Below are positions 16,636 to 26,384 of a stretch of DNA of 37,359 nucleotides, piece by piece (the first letter of the stretch is position 1; each line of letters starts with the position of its first letter). A program made the translations under genes and the position numbers. This DNA is from Blastopirellula sediminis (GTDB lineage Bacteria > Planctomycetota > Planctomycetia > Pirellulales > Pirellulaceae), in assembly GCF_020966755.1 (NCBI RefSeq), contig NZ_JAJKFT010000008.1:1-37359 (forward strand), given 5' to 3'. The notes under the pieces were generated by a model that ran no database searches, was not told the DNA's origin, and was given only the letters and a program-made list of their open reading frames with translations.

Positions 16636-19005
16636 ATGACGCAGGAAACAGACGTCAATCTGCTTTTTGGCTTGATCGCAATGCAGAGCGATCTGATCGA
16701 TATGCGGCAGTTTGTAGATGCCTGTACGCTGTGGGGATCGCGCAAAGACGAGTCGCTGGCGGACATTCTGGTCCAGCAAAAATGGCTGCTCCCTGAAGAC
16801 AAGCAGCATGTCGACTACCTGATTAAACGCCGCATGCAGAAGGCCGGTGGGGACGTCAAGAAGTCGCTCTCCAGTATGCCCAGCGACGTGAAAGCTGTGC
16901 TCGAAAGTCTCGGTGATGATGACATCCTGCAGACGCTTGGCGCGGTGCGGCAAGGCGACCGGATTACGATGACCGGCGTCATCTCGGCCGATTCGCTTTC
17001 TGACGAACGGATCACGCGGCGCGGCTTGCATTCCACTGGCGGGATCGGCCATGTCTGGCTGGCCTACGATAAGGTCCTCGACCGCGAAGTTGCTTTGAAA
17101 GAACTCAAAGCGAATCAGGTCGGGTCGGAGCTTAACCGGCAGCGATTCTTCCGCGAGGCCCAGATTACCGCCCAGTTGACGCATCCAGGCCTGGTACCAG
17201 TATACGACTACGTCGAGGACGATCGGGGCACCTACTACACGATGAAATTCGTGAAAGGCCGTACATTTGCGGAAGTTATTTCCGACTATCACGACTGGCG
17301 ACGACAGCACAGTAAAACGGGCGTCTCCAGTCGCTTGGTACAGCTACTGAATCAGTTTGTCAGCATCTGTAATACGATTGCCTTTGCTCACTCGCGCCTC
17401 GTCATTCACCGCGATCTCAAAGCGGAAAACGTCATTGTCGGTGATTTCGGCGAAGTCGTCGTCTTGGATTGGGGCCTGGCCAAGAGGCTGGACGAAGGGG
17501 AATCCCCCAATGACCAGAAAGCCGTCGTTTCCGAAATGACGCTCGCCCCGGGCGAAGCACGTGAGACGAAGACGCCGTCCCAGACCATGCAGGGGGATCG
17601 ACTTGGTACGCCAGCCTATATGTCTCCGGAACAGGCGCGAGGGGCAGTCGACCTTGTGGACCAGCGAAGTGATGTGTACGGGCTGGCGGCAATTCTGTAC
17701 GAATTGCTGGTTGGTGAGCCGCCGTTTCTTGGCACGAGTATTGTCGCCGTGCTCGATAGCGTCATTCACGATAGCCCCAAGCCGCCCAGCGAGTGCGTAG
17801 CAGGAATTCCGCGGGAGCTGGAACTTGCCTGCTTGCGAGGGCTTGCCAAGAAGCGAGACGATCGTCAGCAGTCCGCATCGGAGTTGGGAGAGGAGATTCA
17901 GACATGGATTGCGGAACGTGCCGAGCGCAAGCGGACCGAGCAGGAACGCGAGCGGTTCTTCAACCTATCGCTTGACTTGCTGACCATCATCGACACCAAG
18001 GGTGGACTGACGCAGACGAACCCGGCCTGGGAAACGCTGCTCGGCTGGACGGAGGACGATCTTCACACGAAATCGGTCTGGGATCTAATCGATCCGGAAG
18101 ACCACCCGCGGGCGATGAAGAACCACGAAAGAATCCTGTCGGGTGAGTCGCTATCAGAAATCGAGTATCGATGTCGCTGCAAGGATGGTAGCCGACGCTG
18201 GATCTTATGGAATGCGAAGCTAATTCCGGGAGAGTCGTCGATTTATCTCGTCGGGCGTGATATCACCGAACGGAAACAGGCCGAGCAGACCTTTCACGAG
18301 CTACTTGAATCGGCGCCCGATGCGATGGTCGTCATCAATGACGCCGGGAAAATCGTTCTCGTCAATTCTCAGTTGGAACGACTATTCGGTTACCCGCGTG
18401 AAGAATTGCTTGGCGGCCCTATCGAAGTACTTGTCCCCAAGCAGTTTCGCGTTAATCACCCGAAGAATGTGACGGCGTATATGGCAGCGCCAAGCGTCCG
18501 GCCAATGGCATCCGGGCTGGATCTGATGGGAGAGCGAAAGGATGGCACAGTCTTTCCCGTGGAAGTCAGTCTGAGCCCTGTCGAAACAGAACAGGGGCGT
18601 CTGGTTTCCTGTGCCGTTCGCGATACGACGGAACGCAAGAAGGAACGGCAAGAGCTGCAAGCGCTTCTCGAATCGGCGCCGGATGCGATGGTAGTGGTAG
18701 ACGTGAACCGCCGGATCAAGTTCGTTAATTCGCAAACCGAACGAATCTTTGGTTTCGGTAGATCCGAACTCCTGGGAGAAGTTATCGAGATTCTCATGCC
18801 GGAACGCTTCCGTGCTGGTCACCCCGAGAAGTTCGCCTCCTTCGTCAACGATTGTCACGTGCGTCCCATGGGGGCTGGCCTTAAGCTGTTTGGCCGGCGC
18901 AAGGATGGTTCCGAGTTCCCCGTCGAAATCAGCCTCAGCCCGGTAGAAACGGACGACGGACTGTTGATCTCATGTGCGATTCGGGAAGTGAGTCATCGAG
19001 AATAG
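16636..19005 (+). CDS. Ser/Thr protein kinase with three C-terminal PAS domains
   Basis: 789 residues. After an N-terminal helical segment (1-125) comes a Hanks-type kinase domain: a glycine-rich loop near 129-137 (STGGIGHVW), the ATP-binding lysine near 154 (VALKEL), the catalytic loop HRDLKAEN near 258, and a metal-binding DWG near 278 instead of DFG, as is common in planctomycete kinases. SPEQARG follows. Three PAS domains follow at about 441-550, 553-670 and 673-788; the last two are near-duplicates. There is no histidine kinase or other output after them, so the PAS units probably sense a signal for the kinase. ATG 16636 has AAGGA six bases upstream and is preferred to ATG 16612. Confidence 0.93.
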   Translation: MTQETDVNLLFGLIAMQSDLIDMRQFVDACTLWGSRKDESLADILVQQKWLLPEDKQHVDYLIKRRMQKAGGDVKKSLSSMPSDVKAVLESLGDDDILQTLGAVRQGDRITMTGVISADSLSDERITRRGLHSTGGIGHVWLAYDKVLDREVALKELKANQVGSELNRQRFFREAQITAQLTHPGLVPVYDYVEDDRGTYYTMKFVKGRTFAEVISDYHDWRRQHSKTGVSSRLVQLLNQFVSICNTIAFAHSRLVIHRDLKAENVIVGDFGEVVVLDWGLAKRLDEGESPNDQKAVVSEMTLAPGEARETKTPSQTMQGDRLGTPAYMSPEQARGAVDLVDQRSDVYGLAAILYELLVGEPPFLGTSIVAVLDSVIHDSPKPPSECVAGIPRELELACLRGLAKKRDDRQQSASELGEEIQTWIAERAERKRTEQERERFFNLSLDLLTIIDTKGGLTQTNPAWETLLGWTEDDLHTKSVWDLIDPEDHPRAMKNHERILSGESLSEIEYRCRCKDGSRRWILWNAKLIPGESSIYLVGRDITERKQAEQTFHELLESAPDAMVVINDAGKIVLVNSQLERLFGYPREELLGGPIEVLVPKQFRVNHPKNVTAYMAAPSVRPMASGLDLMGERKDGTVFPVEVSLSPVETEQGRLVSCAVRDTTERKKERQELQALLESAPDAMVVVDVNRRIKFVNSQTERIFGFGRSELLGEVIEILMPERFRAGHPEKFASFVNDCHVRPMGAGLKLFGRRKDGSEFPVEISLSPVETDDGLLISCAIREVSHRE

Positions 19006-19567
19006 CGTTTCCGTCAGCGGGCCAAACGGCCCGTGGGCCGAACCGTACGCCGAGGACTGGTCGCGTCAAAGACAACCTGCGGTGACGATCCAGGCGTCAT
19101 CTCCAACGGACAAGGCTTGCGTCGACGTGACATTCGACACTGGAAATTAACCGTACGCAATCGGCGAGGGAAATCGCGTTCCGACCGCTTGTGTTATTCC
19201 CAAGAACTTTTGGGGGAAACGATTGATTGTACGATGATTCCTGCGATATCCTAAAGCTTGATGGTCGGCTCAGCTTCACGTGTTTTGCAATTTGAATCAT
19301 CTTTTCGCCCGACAGTCTCGTGTTCGATTCGGAATCAACGGAATCCGACAGCGCTTCGCCGTGGTCGCGTGACATTTGTCCGCCGATTCACCGCGACGGG
19401 CGTATCTTGACTTGCGAGCATTCGACTCGCCTCCCTTGGCTGTTTCCGCTCACGGCTTGGAACACCAAGCTTAGCCGCGACGTTGGGCGTCGTCGCCTAC
19501 GATACGCTTCTGCGGCTTCCCACCCCAATAATCGACAGTTAGCATCCGTATCATCGGAGAACATAGC
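19006..19567. other. Intergenic region without a convincing gene
   Basis: A 6-bp stem (CGGGCC/GGCCCG, 19018-19033, loop AAAC) lies 13 bases after the kinase stop but lacks a T-run, so it is at best a weak terminator. The rest shows short open frames on both strands with no ribosome-binding site or protein-like composition. It must hold the promoter of the next gene. Confidence 0.4.
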
Positions 19568-20464
19568 ATGAAACGCATAGGTATTACCGTCGCTGCACTG
19601 TTTGTCTTGATAGCGGGCGCCCTGCCCGCTTTCGCCGATCAGGCCAGTGACGAAGCGCTGATCCGTAAGTCAGTTCAAGATTACGTCGAAGCGTTCAATT
19701 CGGGAAATGCGAAGCTATTGGCTTCGATGTGGTCGCCCGATGCGGTCTACACCAATCCCGACAGCGGCGAGCAAGTGGTCGGACAAGAGGCGATTGAGGC
19801 GCAGTTCGCCGAGATCTTTGAAACGAACAAAGGCATCAAGCTGAGCGCGGCGACCAGTTCGGTCAGCTTCATCTCCCCGACGGTCGCTGCCGAATTTGGC
19901 GCCGCGCACTTGATTCGTTCTGAAGGAGAGCCGGAAGAGTCGCAATATACGGCAATCTATGTCAAGCGAGATGGAAAATGGCTGCTCGATCGAGTCACCG
20001 AAGAAGACGTCCCCGTGGTCCACTCCAACTACGAACATTTGAAAGAGTTGGAATGGATGATCGGCTCTTGGCTGGACGAAGACGACCAGGCGACGGTCGC
20101 GACAACCTGCGAGTGGACGAAGAACCGCAATTTCATGACTCGCATGTTTACGGTCGCGGTGCGTGATCGGATTGAGGTTTCCGGCATGCAGATCATCGGC
20201 TGGGATCCTGGCGCCAAGCAGGTTCGCTCGTGGGTTTTCGACTCCGACGGCGGGTTCGGCGAGGGAGTCTGGAGCAAGAAGGGGAAAGCGTGGCAGGTTC
20301 AAGTCAGCGGAACGGCGCCCGATGGCAGCAAGTCTTCGTCGGTCAATATGTTTACCCCCGTGGATGACGACACCTTTTCGTGGGAATCGGTCTCGCGCGT
20401 CGCTGGGGGCGAACTCTTGCCCAATGTCGGTCCGTTACGCGTCAATCGACAATCGAGCCCGTAA
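19568..20464 (+). CDS. Secreted NTF2-like (SgcJ/EcaC-type) two-domain protein
   Basis: 298 residues. A signal peptide (residues 1-23, ending LPAFA) precedes an NTF2/SnoaL-like domain (about 25-145) with the typical opening DEALIRKSVQDYVEAFNSGN and a later AVYTNPDSGE motif. A second beta-rich domain (about 155-290, ELEWMIGSW start) resembles the DUF1579-like lipocalin fold. Such proteins are often annotated as SgcJ/EcaC-family oxidoreductases in planctomycetes, but no catalytic residues are evident; small-ligand binding in the periplasm is a safer guess. ATG 19568 has CGGAGAA nine bases upstream. It precedes the Gly-rich secreted-protein gene by 60 bases. Confidence 0.8.
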   Translation: MKRIGITVAALFVLIAGALPAFADQASDEALIRKSVQDYVEAFNSGNAKLLASMWSPDAVYTNPDSGEQVVGQEAIEAQFAEIFETNKGIKLSAATSSVSFISPTVAAEFGAAHLIRSEGEPEESQYTAIYVKRDGKWLLDRVTEEDVPVVHSNYEHLKELEWMIGSWLDEDDQATVATTCEWTKNRNFMTRMFTVAVRDRIEVSGMQIIGWDPGAKQVRSWVFDSDGGFGEGVWSKKGKAWQVQVSGTAPDGSKSSSVNMFTPVDDDTFSWESVSRVAGGELLPNVGPLRVNRQSSP

Positions 20465-20524
20465 CCCTCACATCGCTTCCGGCGTGATACTCCTCCAATA
20501 ATCGCTCCACTCCTGAGGGAGACA

Positions 20525-21955
20525 ATGATGAAACGCATCCTGTTCTTTGTGCTGGTCGGGCTCGCAACGAGCCTCATGGTGGTCACCGACAGCTTTGCCC
20601 GCGGCGGTCGCGGGGGCGGCGGAGGTGGCCGAGGAGGCGGCGGATTTAGCGGGGGTGGCGGTGGATATCGTGGCGGTTCTTCGGTAAGCCGCTCTCCCGC
20701 CGTGAGCCGTCCCGCATCACGTCCTTCCGTTTCGCGCCCGTCGACGCCGAGCGTATCTCGCCCCAGCACCTCCCGTCCTAGCGTTTCGAATCCGAGTATT
20801 GGCAGCTCGCGTCCGGGAGGCTCAAGACCGGGAGGCGCAACGCCTTCGACTCGTCCGGGAAATGTCGCCGGCTCACGTCCTGGCGGAGTCACTGGGGGCG
20901 CTCGCCCCAGCCACAACGATCTCCAAAATTTCCTGGGACTGAGCCCTTCGACCGGGAACCGACCAAGCACTCTTCCTTCCGGTTCACGTCCAAGCACTCG
21001 GCCCGGAAACGTCGCCGCAGGTATTGCAGGCGGAGCGGCAGGCAGTGCTGCTGCCGACTTCCTTCGTGACTCCGGCGCTCGTCCCAGTACCCTGCCGGCA
21101 CAACGACCCGGCGGCGGCGATCGACCAGGGATCGCAGATCGCCCCGGGGCAGGCGACCGTCCCGGCCCCGGAGATCGACCTGGTGTCGGCGACCGCCCAG
21201 GCGCTGGTGACCGGCCAGGCATCGCCGATCGGCCTGGTCCCGGAAATCGACCGATTGCCGACAACCGCCCCAATCGCATTGAAAACCGTGGGGATCGTCA
21301 GGAGATCCGCCAAGATCGCCGCAACGAAATTCGAGACCATGTTCACGACCATCCAATTCGCGATTTCTGGTCGGATCACCCGCTTTGGGGCGCATGGGCG
21401 ATTACGCGTCCATTCCGCTGGGCGGCCTGGTCAGGCGTAGCAGGCTGGGGCAATTATGGTTGGTCCGAGCCGTACTATTACAACTACGGCGAAAACGTTT
21501 ACTACGACGATGGTCAGGTCTATTACGGCGACGATCCGATTTGCACCGAGGCCGAATATGCCGCCCAGGCCGAAGCGATCGCCGCCAGCGCTCCGGAAAC
21601 TCCTCCAGAACAAAGCGAGTGGATGTCGCTCGGCGTTTTTGCGCTAACGCCCGACGGACAAGAAGACGCGCCCGATCCGACCTTGTTCCTGCAACTTGTT
21701 TTGAGCAAGGAAGGGATCATTTCCGGCACGCTCAACAATACCGTCACCAGTCAAACGCAAACGATTGAAGGAATGGTCGACAAGAAGTCGCAGCGTTGCG
21801 CCTGGAATGTCGTCGGCAAGACGCGACCGATCATGGAGTGCGGGATCTCGAATCTAACGCAGGATACCGCTCCCACTTTGGTCCATTTCGCCGACGGAAC
21901 GACGCAGCAGTGGCTGATGGTTCGCCTGGACGACCCGCAGGGTCAAAACCCGTAA
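20525..21955 (+). CDS. Secreted Gly/Ser/Arg/Pro-rich low-complexity protein
   Basis: 476 residues. A signal peptide (about 1-25, ending DSFA) leads into a Gly-rich stretch (RGGRGGGGGG), then Ser/Arg/Pro repeats (VSRPS units), then a tandem GDRPG/ADRPG repeat block around residues 194-240. An Arg/Asp-rich spacer follows, then a Trp/Tyr-rich segment (WGNYGWSEPYYYNYG) and a folded C-terminal domain of about 110 residues. The repeats suggest a disordered wall- or surface-interacting region. A second ATG at 20528 has slightly better spacing from GGGAG. The gene ends 19 bases before the RND adaptor gene, so it may share that transcript. Confidence 0.8.
   Translation: MMKRILFFVLVGLATSLMVVTDSFARGGRGGGGGGRGGGGFSGGGGGYRGGSSVSRSPAVSRPASRPSVSRPSTPSVSRPSTSRPSVSNPSIGSSRPGGSRPGGATPSTRPGNVAGSRPGGVTGGARPSHNDLQNFLGLSPSTGNRPSTLPSGSRPSTRPGNVAAGIAGGAAGSAAADFLRDSGARPSTLPAQRPGGGDRPGIADRPGAGDRPGPGDRPGVGDRPGAGDRPGIADRPGPGNRPIADNRPNRIENRGDRQEIRQDRRNEIRDHVHDHPIRDFWSDHPLWGAWAITRPFRWAAWSGVAGWGNYGWSEPYYYNYGENVYYDDGQVYYGDDPICTEAEYAAQAEAIAASAPETPPEQSEWMSLGVFALTPDGQEDAPDPTLFLQLVLSKEGIISGTLNNTVTSQTQTIEGMVDKKSQRCAWNVVGKTRPIMECGISNLTQDTAPTLVHFADGTTQQWLMVRLDDPQGQNP
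21105..21260 (+). repeat. Tandem coding repeat encoding GDRPG/ADRPG units
   Basis: About nine imperfect copies of a short unit encoding x-D-R-P-G, inside the Gly-rich secreted-protein gene. The units vary at the first one or two residues (GD, AD, GN). The repeat bias also produces a long open frame on the opposite strand. Confidence 0.75.
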
Positions 21956-21974
21956 CATACTGGGAAGACAAGCA

Positions 21975-23219
21975 ATGTTGAGGTTTGCAGGACCGATCGC
22001 CGCTTCGGCAGTCCTTTTTATTCTAGCCGGTTGCGGATCATCCCCTCCGGCGTCGCCGCCGCTTCGTCCGGTGCGAACGTTACAGGTTGGGAAACTTTCG
22101 GCCGTCGACAGCCGCGAGTTTCCCGGTCGCGCCAAAGCGAAAGATGAGGTCGAATTGTCGTTTCAGGTCGCCGGCCCCCTGATTTCGCTCCCGGTCGATG
22201 TGGGGGCTAACGTCAAAAAGGGAGATGTGATCGCCGTCATCGATCCGCGCGACTTTGAAGCGGCGCTGGCGAACAGTCAGGGCAACTTGGAACGGGCCAA
22301 GGCGAATCTGCTAGCGATGGAACGGGGCGCGCGGCCGGAAGAAATTGAACAACTGAAAGCGGCGGTTGATCAAGCGGTCGCATCCTACGACCAGGCGGCC
22401 GCAGAACATGCCCGCAATGAAGTGCTTGTCGTGTCCAAGACGGTATCGCAATCTGATTTTGATATTACTCTGGCAAGAAAACAGCGAACCGAAGCCGAGG
22501 TCAAAAACGCCAAAGAAGCGTTGAACATCGGCATGACCGGCGCCAGAGAAGAAGATCTGAACGCCAAGAAGGCGGAGATCCGCGCCTTGGAGGCGGCCGT
22601 CGCCGGCGCCAAAAACCAACTCGACTATTCCACGTTGACCGCTCCTTTCGACGCGGAAGTCGCCGCAAAATACGTCGAGAACTTTCAGTCGGTCCAGCCC
22701 AAGCAGAACATTGTCCGGCTCCTAAACACTTCCAAGATCGAAATCACCATTCAAGTTCCCGAAACGCTCATCTCGCTTGTGCCGCAGGTCAAGAGGGTCG
22801 CTTGTCGCTTCGACGCCTTTCCGGATCAAGAGTTCTTTGGCAAGGTGACCAAGATCGGCAGTGAAGCGTCGCAAACGACACGCACCTATCCGGTGACTAT
22901 CGAGATCGATCAGCCGGAAGATGTTCGTATTTTGCCCGGCATGGCGGCGACGGTTCGCCACTCTCCGGAAGAGACCAACGGCGACGCGCCAACCGCCATG
23001 ATCGTGCCCGCCAGCGCCTTGTTTACCCCCACCGACGCCCCCGGCAGTTTTGTCTGGATTGTCGATCCAAGCTCGAAGACGGTAGCCCGCCGCGAAGTGA
23101 AGACCGGAAAACTGACTCCCGTAGGCGTAACGATCGACGAAGGATTGGCCGGCGGCGACCTGGTCGTAATATCGGGCGCCAACATGCTTCGTGACGGCCA
23201 AGAGGTCAAGCTGCCGTGA
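21975..23219 (+). CDS. RND efflux periplasmic adaptor (membrane fusion) lipoprotein
   Basis: 414 residues. A lipoprotein signal with lipobox LAGC (Cys20) anchors it to a membrane. Then come the first half of a lipoyl/barrel-sandwich domain (GANVKKGDVIAVID), a long alpha-helical hairpin of about 110 residues (about 85-200), the second lipoyl half (TLTAPFDAEVAAKYVE) and beta-barrel and membrane-proximal domains to the end. This is the AcrA/MexA family order. It links the RND permease to an outer-membrane channel, but no TolC-type gene is present here. Its stop lies about 80 bases before the permease start, on the same strand. Confidence 0.92.
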   Translation: MLRFAGPIAASAVLFILAGCGSSPPASPPLRPVRTLQVGKLSAVDSREFPGRAKAKDEVELSFQVAGPLISLPVDVGANVKKGDVIAVIDPRDFEAALANSQGNLERAKANLLAMERGARPEEIEQLKAAVDQAVASYDQAAAEHARNEVLVVSKTVSQSDFDITLARKQRTEAEVKNAKEALNIGMTGAREEDLNAKKAEIRALEAAVAGAKNQLDYSTLTAPFDAEVAAKYVENFQSVQPKQNIVRLLNTSKIEITIQVPETLISLVPQVKRVACRFDAFPDQEFFGKVTKIGSEASQTTRTYPVTIEIDQPEDVRILPGMAATVRHSPEETNGDAPTAMIVPASALFTPTDAPGSFVWIVDPSSKTVARREVKTGKLTPVGVTIDEGLAGGDLVVISGANMLRDGQEVKLP

Positions 23220-23297
23220 TTGTGCGGACCATCGTGCAGCGATGGTGACGACGGATCGAATAGTAGCGAACGCAAAACAACGAGAACGGGAACATCG

Positions 23298-26200
23298 ATG
23301 AATCTGGCTGCCTTGGCAATTCGACAGCGAGCCGTCACCTATTTCGGCGTGTTTCTCGTCATAGCCGGCGGAATATTTTGCTACTTCCAGCTCGGACAGT
23401 TGGAAGACCCGGAGTTCTCCGTCAAGACGGCCGTGATCACCACCACCTATCCCGGCGCCACCGCCCAGCAGGTGGAACTGGAAGTGACCGATCGTATCGA
23501 GACCAAGCTGCAAGAGATGAGCGAGGTCAAGAACGTCTACTCCAATTCGCGGCCAGGACTTTCCATCATCAAGGTCGACATCAAAAGCAGCTATTGGTCC
23601 GATCGCCTTCCCCAGGTTTGGGACGTGCTGCGCAAGAAGGTGGCCGACGTCGAACCGACCCTGCCCAGCGGCGCCGGCAAACCGAAAGTGGGTGATGATT
23701 TCGGCTATGTGTTCGGCTTTCTGCTAGCCGTCAGCAGCGACGGTTTCAGCTACGCCGAGCTGGAAAAATACGTCAAAGATATGCGGAAGGAACTCAGCGT
23801 CGTCAAAGGGGTCGCCCGGGTCGATTTCTGGGGAGTGCAAGACAAGCGGATTTACCTCGAAGTATCATCGTCGCAATTGGCGGAATTGAATCTTACGCCC
23901 GCCCAGATCATCGATACGCTGCAAGGTCAAAACCTGGTTGTCGACTCGGGTGAAGTCGATTTCCAGTCGCAACGAATTCGCATCGCTCCGACCGGAGAAT
24001 TTCGGGATCCGGTCGAAATTGGCGACCTCGCGATCGCCGGCGTCGTCGACGGTCGAGATGAGATCATCCGGATTCGCGACTTCGCGACGGTAAAGACCGG
24101 CTATATCGATCCTCCCATTCATTTGCTGCGTCACAACGGCCGCCAGGCGATTGCCTTGGCGATCGCTCCGGCCTCGGGCGAAAATGTCGTGGAAGTCGGC
24201 GAGAGGATCGACAATCGAATCAACGAGCTACTGGCCGATCTCCCAATTGGAATCAATGTCGAACGGATCTCGTGGCAATCGGATCAGGTGAGCGAGTCGA
24301 TTCGCGCCTTCATGGTCAGCCTGATCGAAGCGGTCGCGATCGTCTTGGCTCTCTTGGCGGTAACGATGGGGATTCGCCCCGGCATTATCATCGGTATCAG
24401 CGGACTCGTCTTTCCGATTCTCGGCACATTCGTCGTTATGGCGATCGTAGGTATCGACCTTCATCGCATCTCGCTGGGGGCCTTGATCATCGCGATGGGG
24501 ATGATGGTTGATAACGCCATCGTCGTTACGGATGGCATCATGGTCCGTATTGCGCAAGGAATGGATCGAGAAAAAGCGGCAATCGAAGCGGCGGGCGGAC
24601 CAGCCATTCCGCTATTGGGCGCCACGATCGTCGCCTGCATGGCCTTCTTTCCGATCTTCGCTTCCAGCTACGACACCGGGGAATATGCCGGCAGTCTCTT
24701 CACGGTCGTTTTGATTTCGCTGTTGCTCAGTTGGGTCTTCTGCCAGACGGTCGCTCCGCTCCTTTGCATCGCGATGCTTCCTGGTCCGAAGTCGGGCGAA
24801 GCGATCCGTGATCCCTACCAAAGCAACTTCTACCAACTATTTCGGAATCTGTTGGGTTGGACGATTCGCTACCGGGTTTTGTTTCTGGCGAGCATGGTTG
24901 GGCTCCTATTCTTTTCCGTCTTCGCCTTTCGCTGGGTACCGCAACTCTACTTTCCCGACTCCAGCCGGCTGCAGGTCATGATTGACTACTGGGCGCCGGA
25001 AGGAACCCGCATTCAGCAAACAAGCGCCAACGTCGCCCGTATTGAGGAATTCGTCCGCCAGCAAGATGCGACCGTCTCGGTCAGCACGTTCATCGGTAAA
25101 GGGCCGCCGCGGTTCTACCTGCCGGTCAGCGCTGAAGATCCGTATTCGTCCTACGCGCAGATCATCATCAATACGAAAGACCTTGACGGCGTCAATCAGT
25201 TGGTCGCCGATACCGACGCGTGGGTCCAAGAGAACGTTCCCGAGGCGATGGTCCGCGTTCGGAAGTACGCCGTCGGCGCATTCGACGACTGGAAGATTGA
25301 AGCGAGATTCAGCGGGCCCGCCAACGCCGATCCTGAGACCTTGCGGAGCCTGGCGGAACAAGGCGCAAAGATATTGCGAGATACGCCGCTGGCGAAAGAC
25401 GTTCGCGTCAATTGGCGCGAACCGGTTCAAGTACTCTCGCCGCAATTTAACGAAGAGCGAGCGCGCTGGGCCGGCGTCTCACGCGAGGACCTTTCCCGGA
25501 CGATGCTGCGAGCGTCCGAAGGGGTTGTCGTTGGAAGCTACCGCCAGGAGGACGACGTCATTCCGATTGTCGCCCGCAATGTCGAAGCGGAAAGAGAACG
25601 AGCGGCGACTTCGCTGGACGAACTGCTAGTCACGCCGAGGTTATCGACGCATTCGGTGCCCGTCTCGCAGATCATCGACGGCGTGCAGTTGAAATGGGAA
25701 GATCCGCTAATCTGGCGTTGGGACCGACGCCGTGCGATCACCGTTCAATGCTCCCCCAACGGCGTCACGGCTCCAACTCTGCGCAATGAAATCGTGGAGG
25801 AATTCAACGCGATCGAGCTACCGCCCGGCTACCGTCTTGATTGGGATGGCGAATATTGGAGCGCCAAGCAATCGCAGGAAGCCCTGGCGCCGGGCATGGT
25901 TCCAGCGCTGGTCGTCATGCTGTTTATCTTGGTGGCGCTCTTTAACGGTTTTCGGCCGATGCTGATTTGTATCGGCGTGATCCCGTTTGTCATGATCGGG
26001 ATTACCGGCGGCTTGCTCCTGACCCAGACTCCGTTTGGATTTATCGCGCTGCTCGGCGCGATGAGCTTGTCCGGCATGATGATCAAGAACGTGGTGGTGC
26101 TGCTCGATGAAGTCAACGTCAACCTGACGAAAGGCCTTTCCCCCTATCACGCGGTTGTTGAAGCGGCCGTCTCTCGTTTGAATCCGGTCGTGAATGCCGC

Positions 26201-26384
26201 CGGGACAACGGTGCTAGGCGTGCTACCGATGCTGCAGGACGTATTTTGGGTCGCACTGGCGGTGACGATCTTCTTTGGTTTGATCGTCGGGACGCTGTTA
26301 ACCATGGTCATGGTCCCCACGCTCTACGCGCTGCTGTACCGCATTCCCGCTCCCAATGGTCAGGAGTCCGGGAATGGCGAGTAA
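23298..26384 (+). CDS. RND-family efflux permease (AcrB/MexB-like)
   Basis: About 1028 residues, the normal length of the family. The first membrane helix starts near residue 10, and the porter region includes TTYPGATAQQVE. The transmembrane helix 4 signature GMMVDNAIVV has a single Asp-Asn in place of the AcrB Asp-Asp pair. Two large periplasmic loops alternate with clusters of membrane helices, and the second cluster ends with GMMIKNVVVLLDEV. It exports compounds in exchange for H+ or Na+. ATG 23298 (MNLAALAIRQRAV) is chosen because an earlier in-frame extension from 23220 is arginine-rich and unlike the family. Its last 11 bases overlap the ntpB start. Confidence 0.93.
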   Translation: MNLAALAIRQRAVTYFGVFLVIAGGIFCYFQLGQLEDPEFSVKTAVITTTYPGATAQQVELEVTDRIETKLQEMSEVKNVYSNSRPGLSIIKVDIKSSYWSDRLPQVWDVLRKKVADVEPTLPSGAGKPKVGDDFGYVFGFLLAVSSDGFSYAELEKYVKDMRKELSVVKGVARVDFWGVQDKRIYLEVSSSQLAELNLTPAQIIDTLQGQNLVVDSGEVDFQSQRIRIAPTGEFRDPVEIGDLAIAGVVDGRDEIIRIRDFATVKTGYIDPPIHLLRHNGRQAIALAIAPASGENVVEVGERIDNRINELLADLPIGINVERISWQSDQVSESIRAFMVSLIEAVAIVLALLAVTMGIRPGIIIGISGLVFPILGTFVVMAIVGIDLHRISLGALIIAMGMMVDNAIVVTDGIMVRIAQGMDREKAAIEAAGGPAIPLLGATIVACMAFFPIFASSYDTGEYAGSLFTVVLISLLLSWVFCQTVAPLLCIAMLPGPKSGEAIRDPYQSNFYQLFRNLLGWTIRYRVLFLASMVGLLFFSVFAFRWVPQLYFPDSSRLQVMIDYWAPEGTRIQQTSANVARIEEFVRQQDATVSVSTFIGKGPPRFYLPVSAEDPYSSYAQIIINTKDLDGVNQLVADTDAWVQENVPEAMVRVRKYAVGAFDDWKIEARFSGPANADPETLRSLAEQGAKILRDTPLAKDVRVNWREPVQVLSPQFNEERARWAGVSREDLSRTMLRASEGVVVGSYRQEDDVIPIVARNVEAERERAATSLDELLVTPRLSTHSVPVSQIIDGVQLKWEDPLIWRWDRRRAITVQCSPNGVTAPTLRNEIVEEFNAIELPPGYRLDWDGEYWSAKQSQEALAPGMVPALVVMLFILVALFNGFRPMLICIGVIPFVMIGITGGLLLTQTPFGFIALLGAMSLSGMMIKNVVVLLDEVNVNLTKGLSPYHAVVEAAVSRLNPVVNAAGTTVLGVLPMLQDVFWVALAVTIFFGLIVGTLLTMVMVPTLYALLYRIPAPNGQESGNGE

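Noticed and set aside
19097-19571. Short open frames on both strands before the NTF2-like gene
   Set aside because: No ribosome-binding site, no protein-like composition, frames overlap each other.
20299-21279. Long minus-strand open frame of 326 codons rich in Pro, Gly and Arg
   Set aside because: It is antisense to the DRPG-repeat region of the secreted-protein gene; the repeat bias keeps the opposite frame open and no ribosome-binding site is seen.
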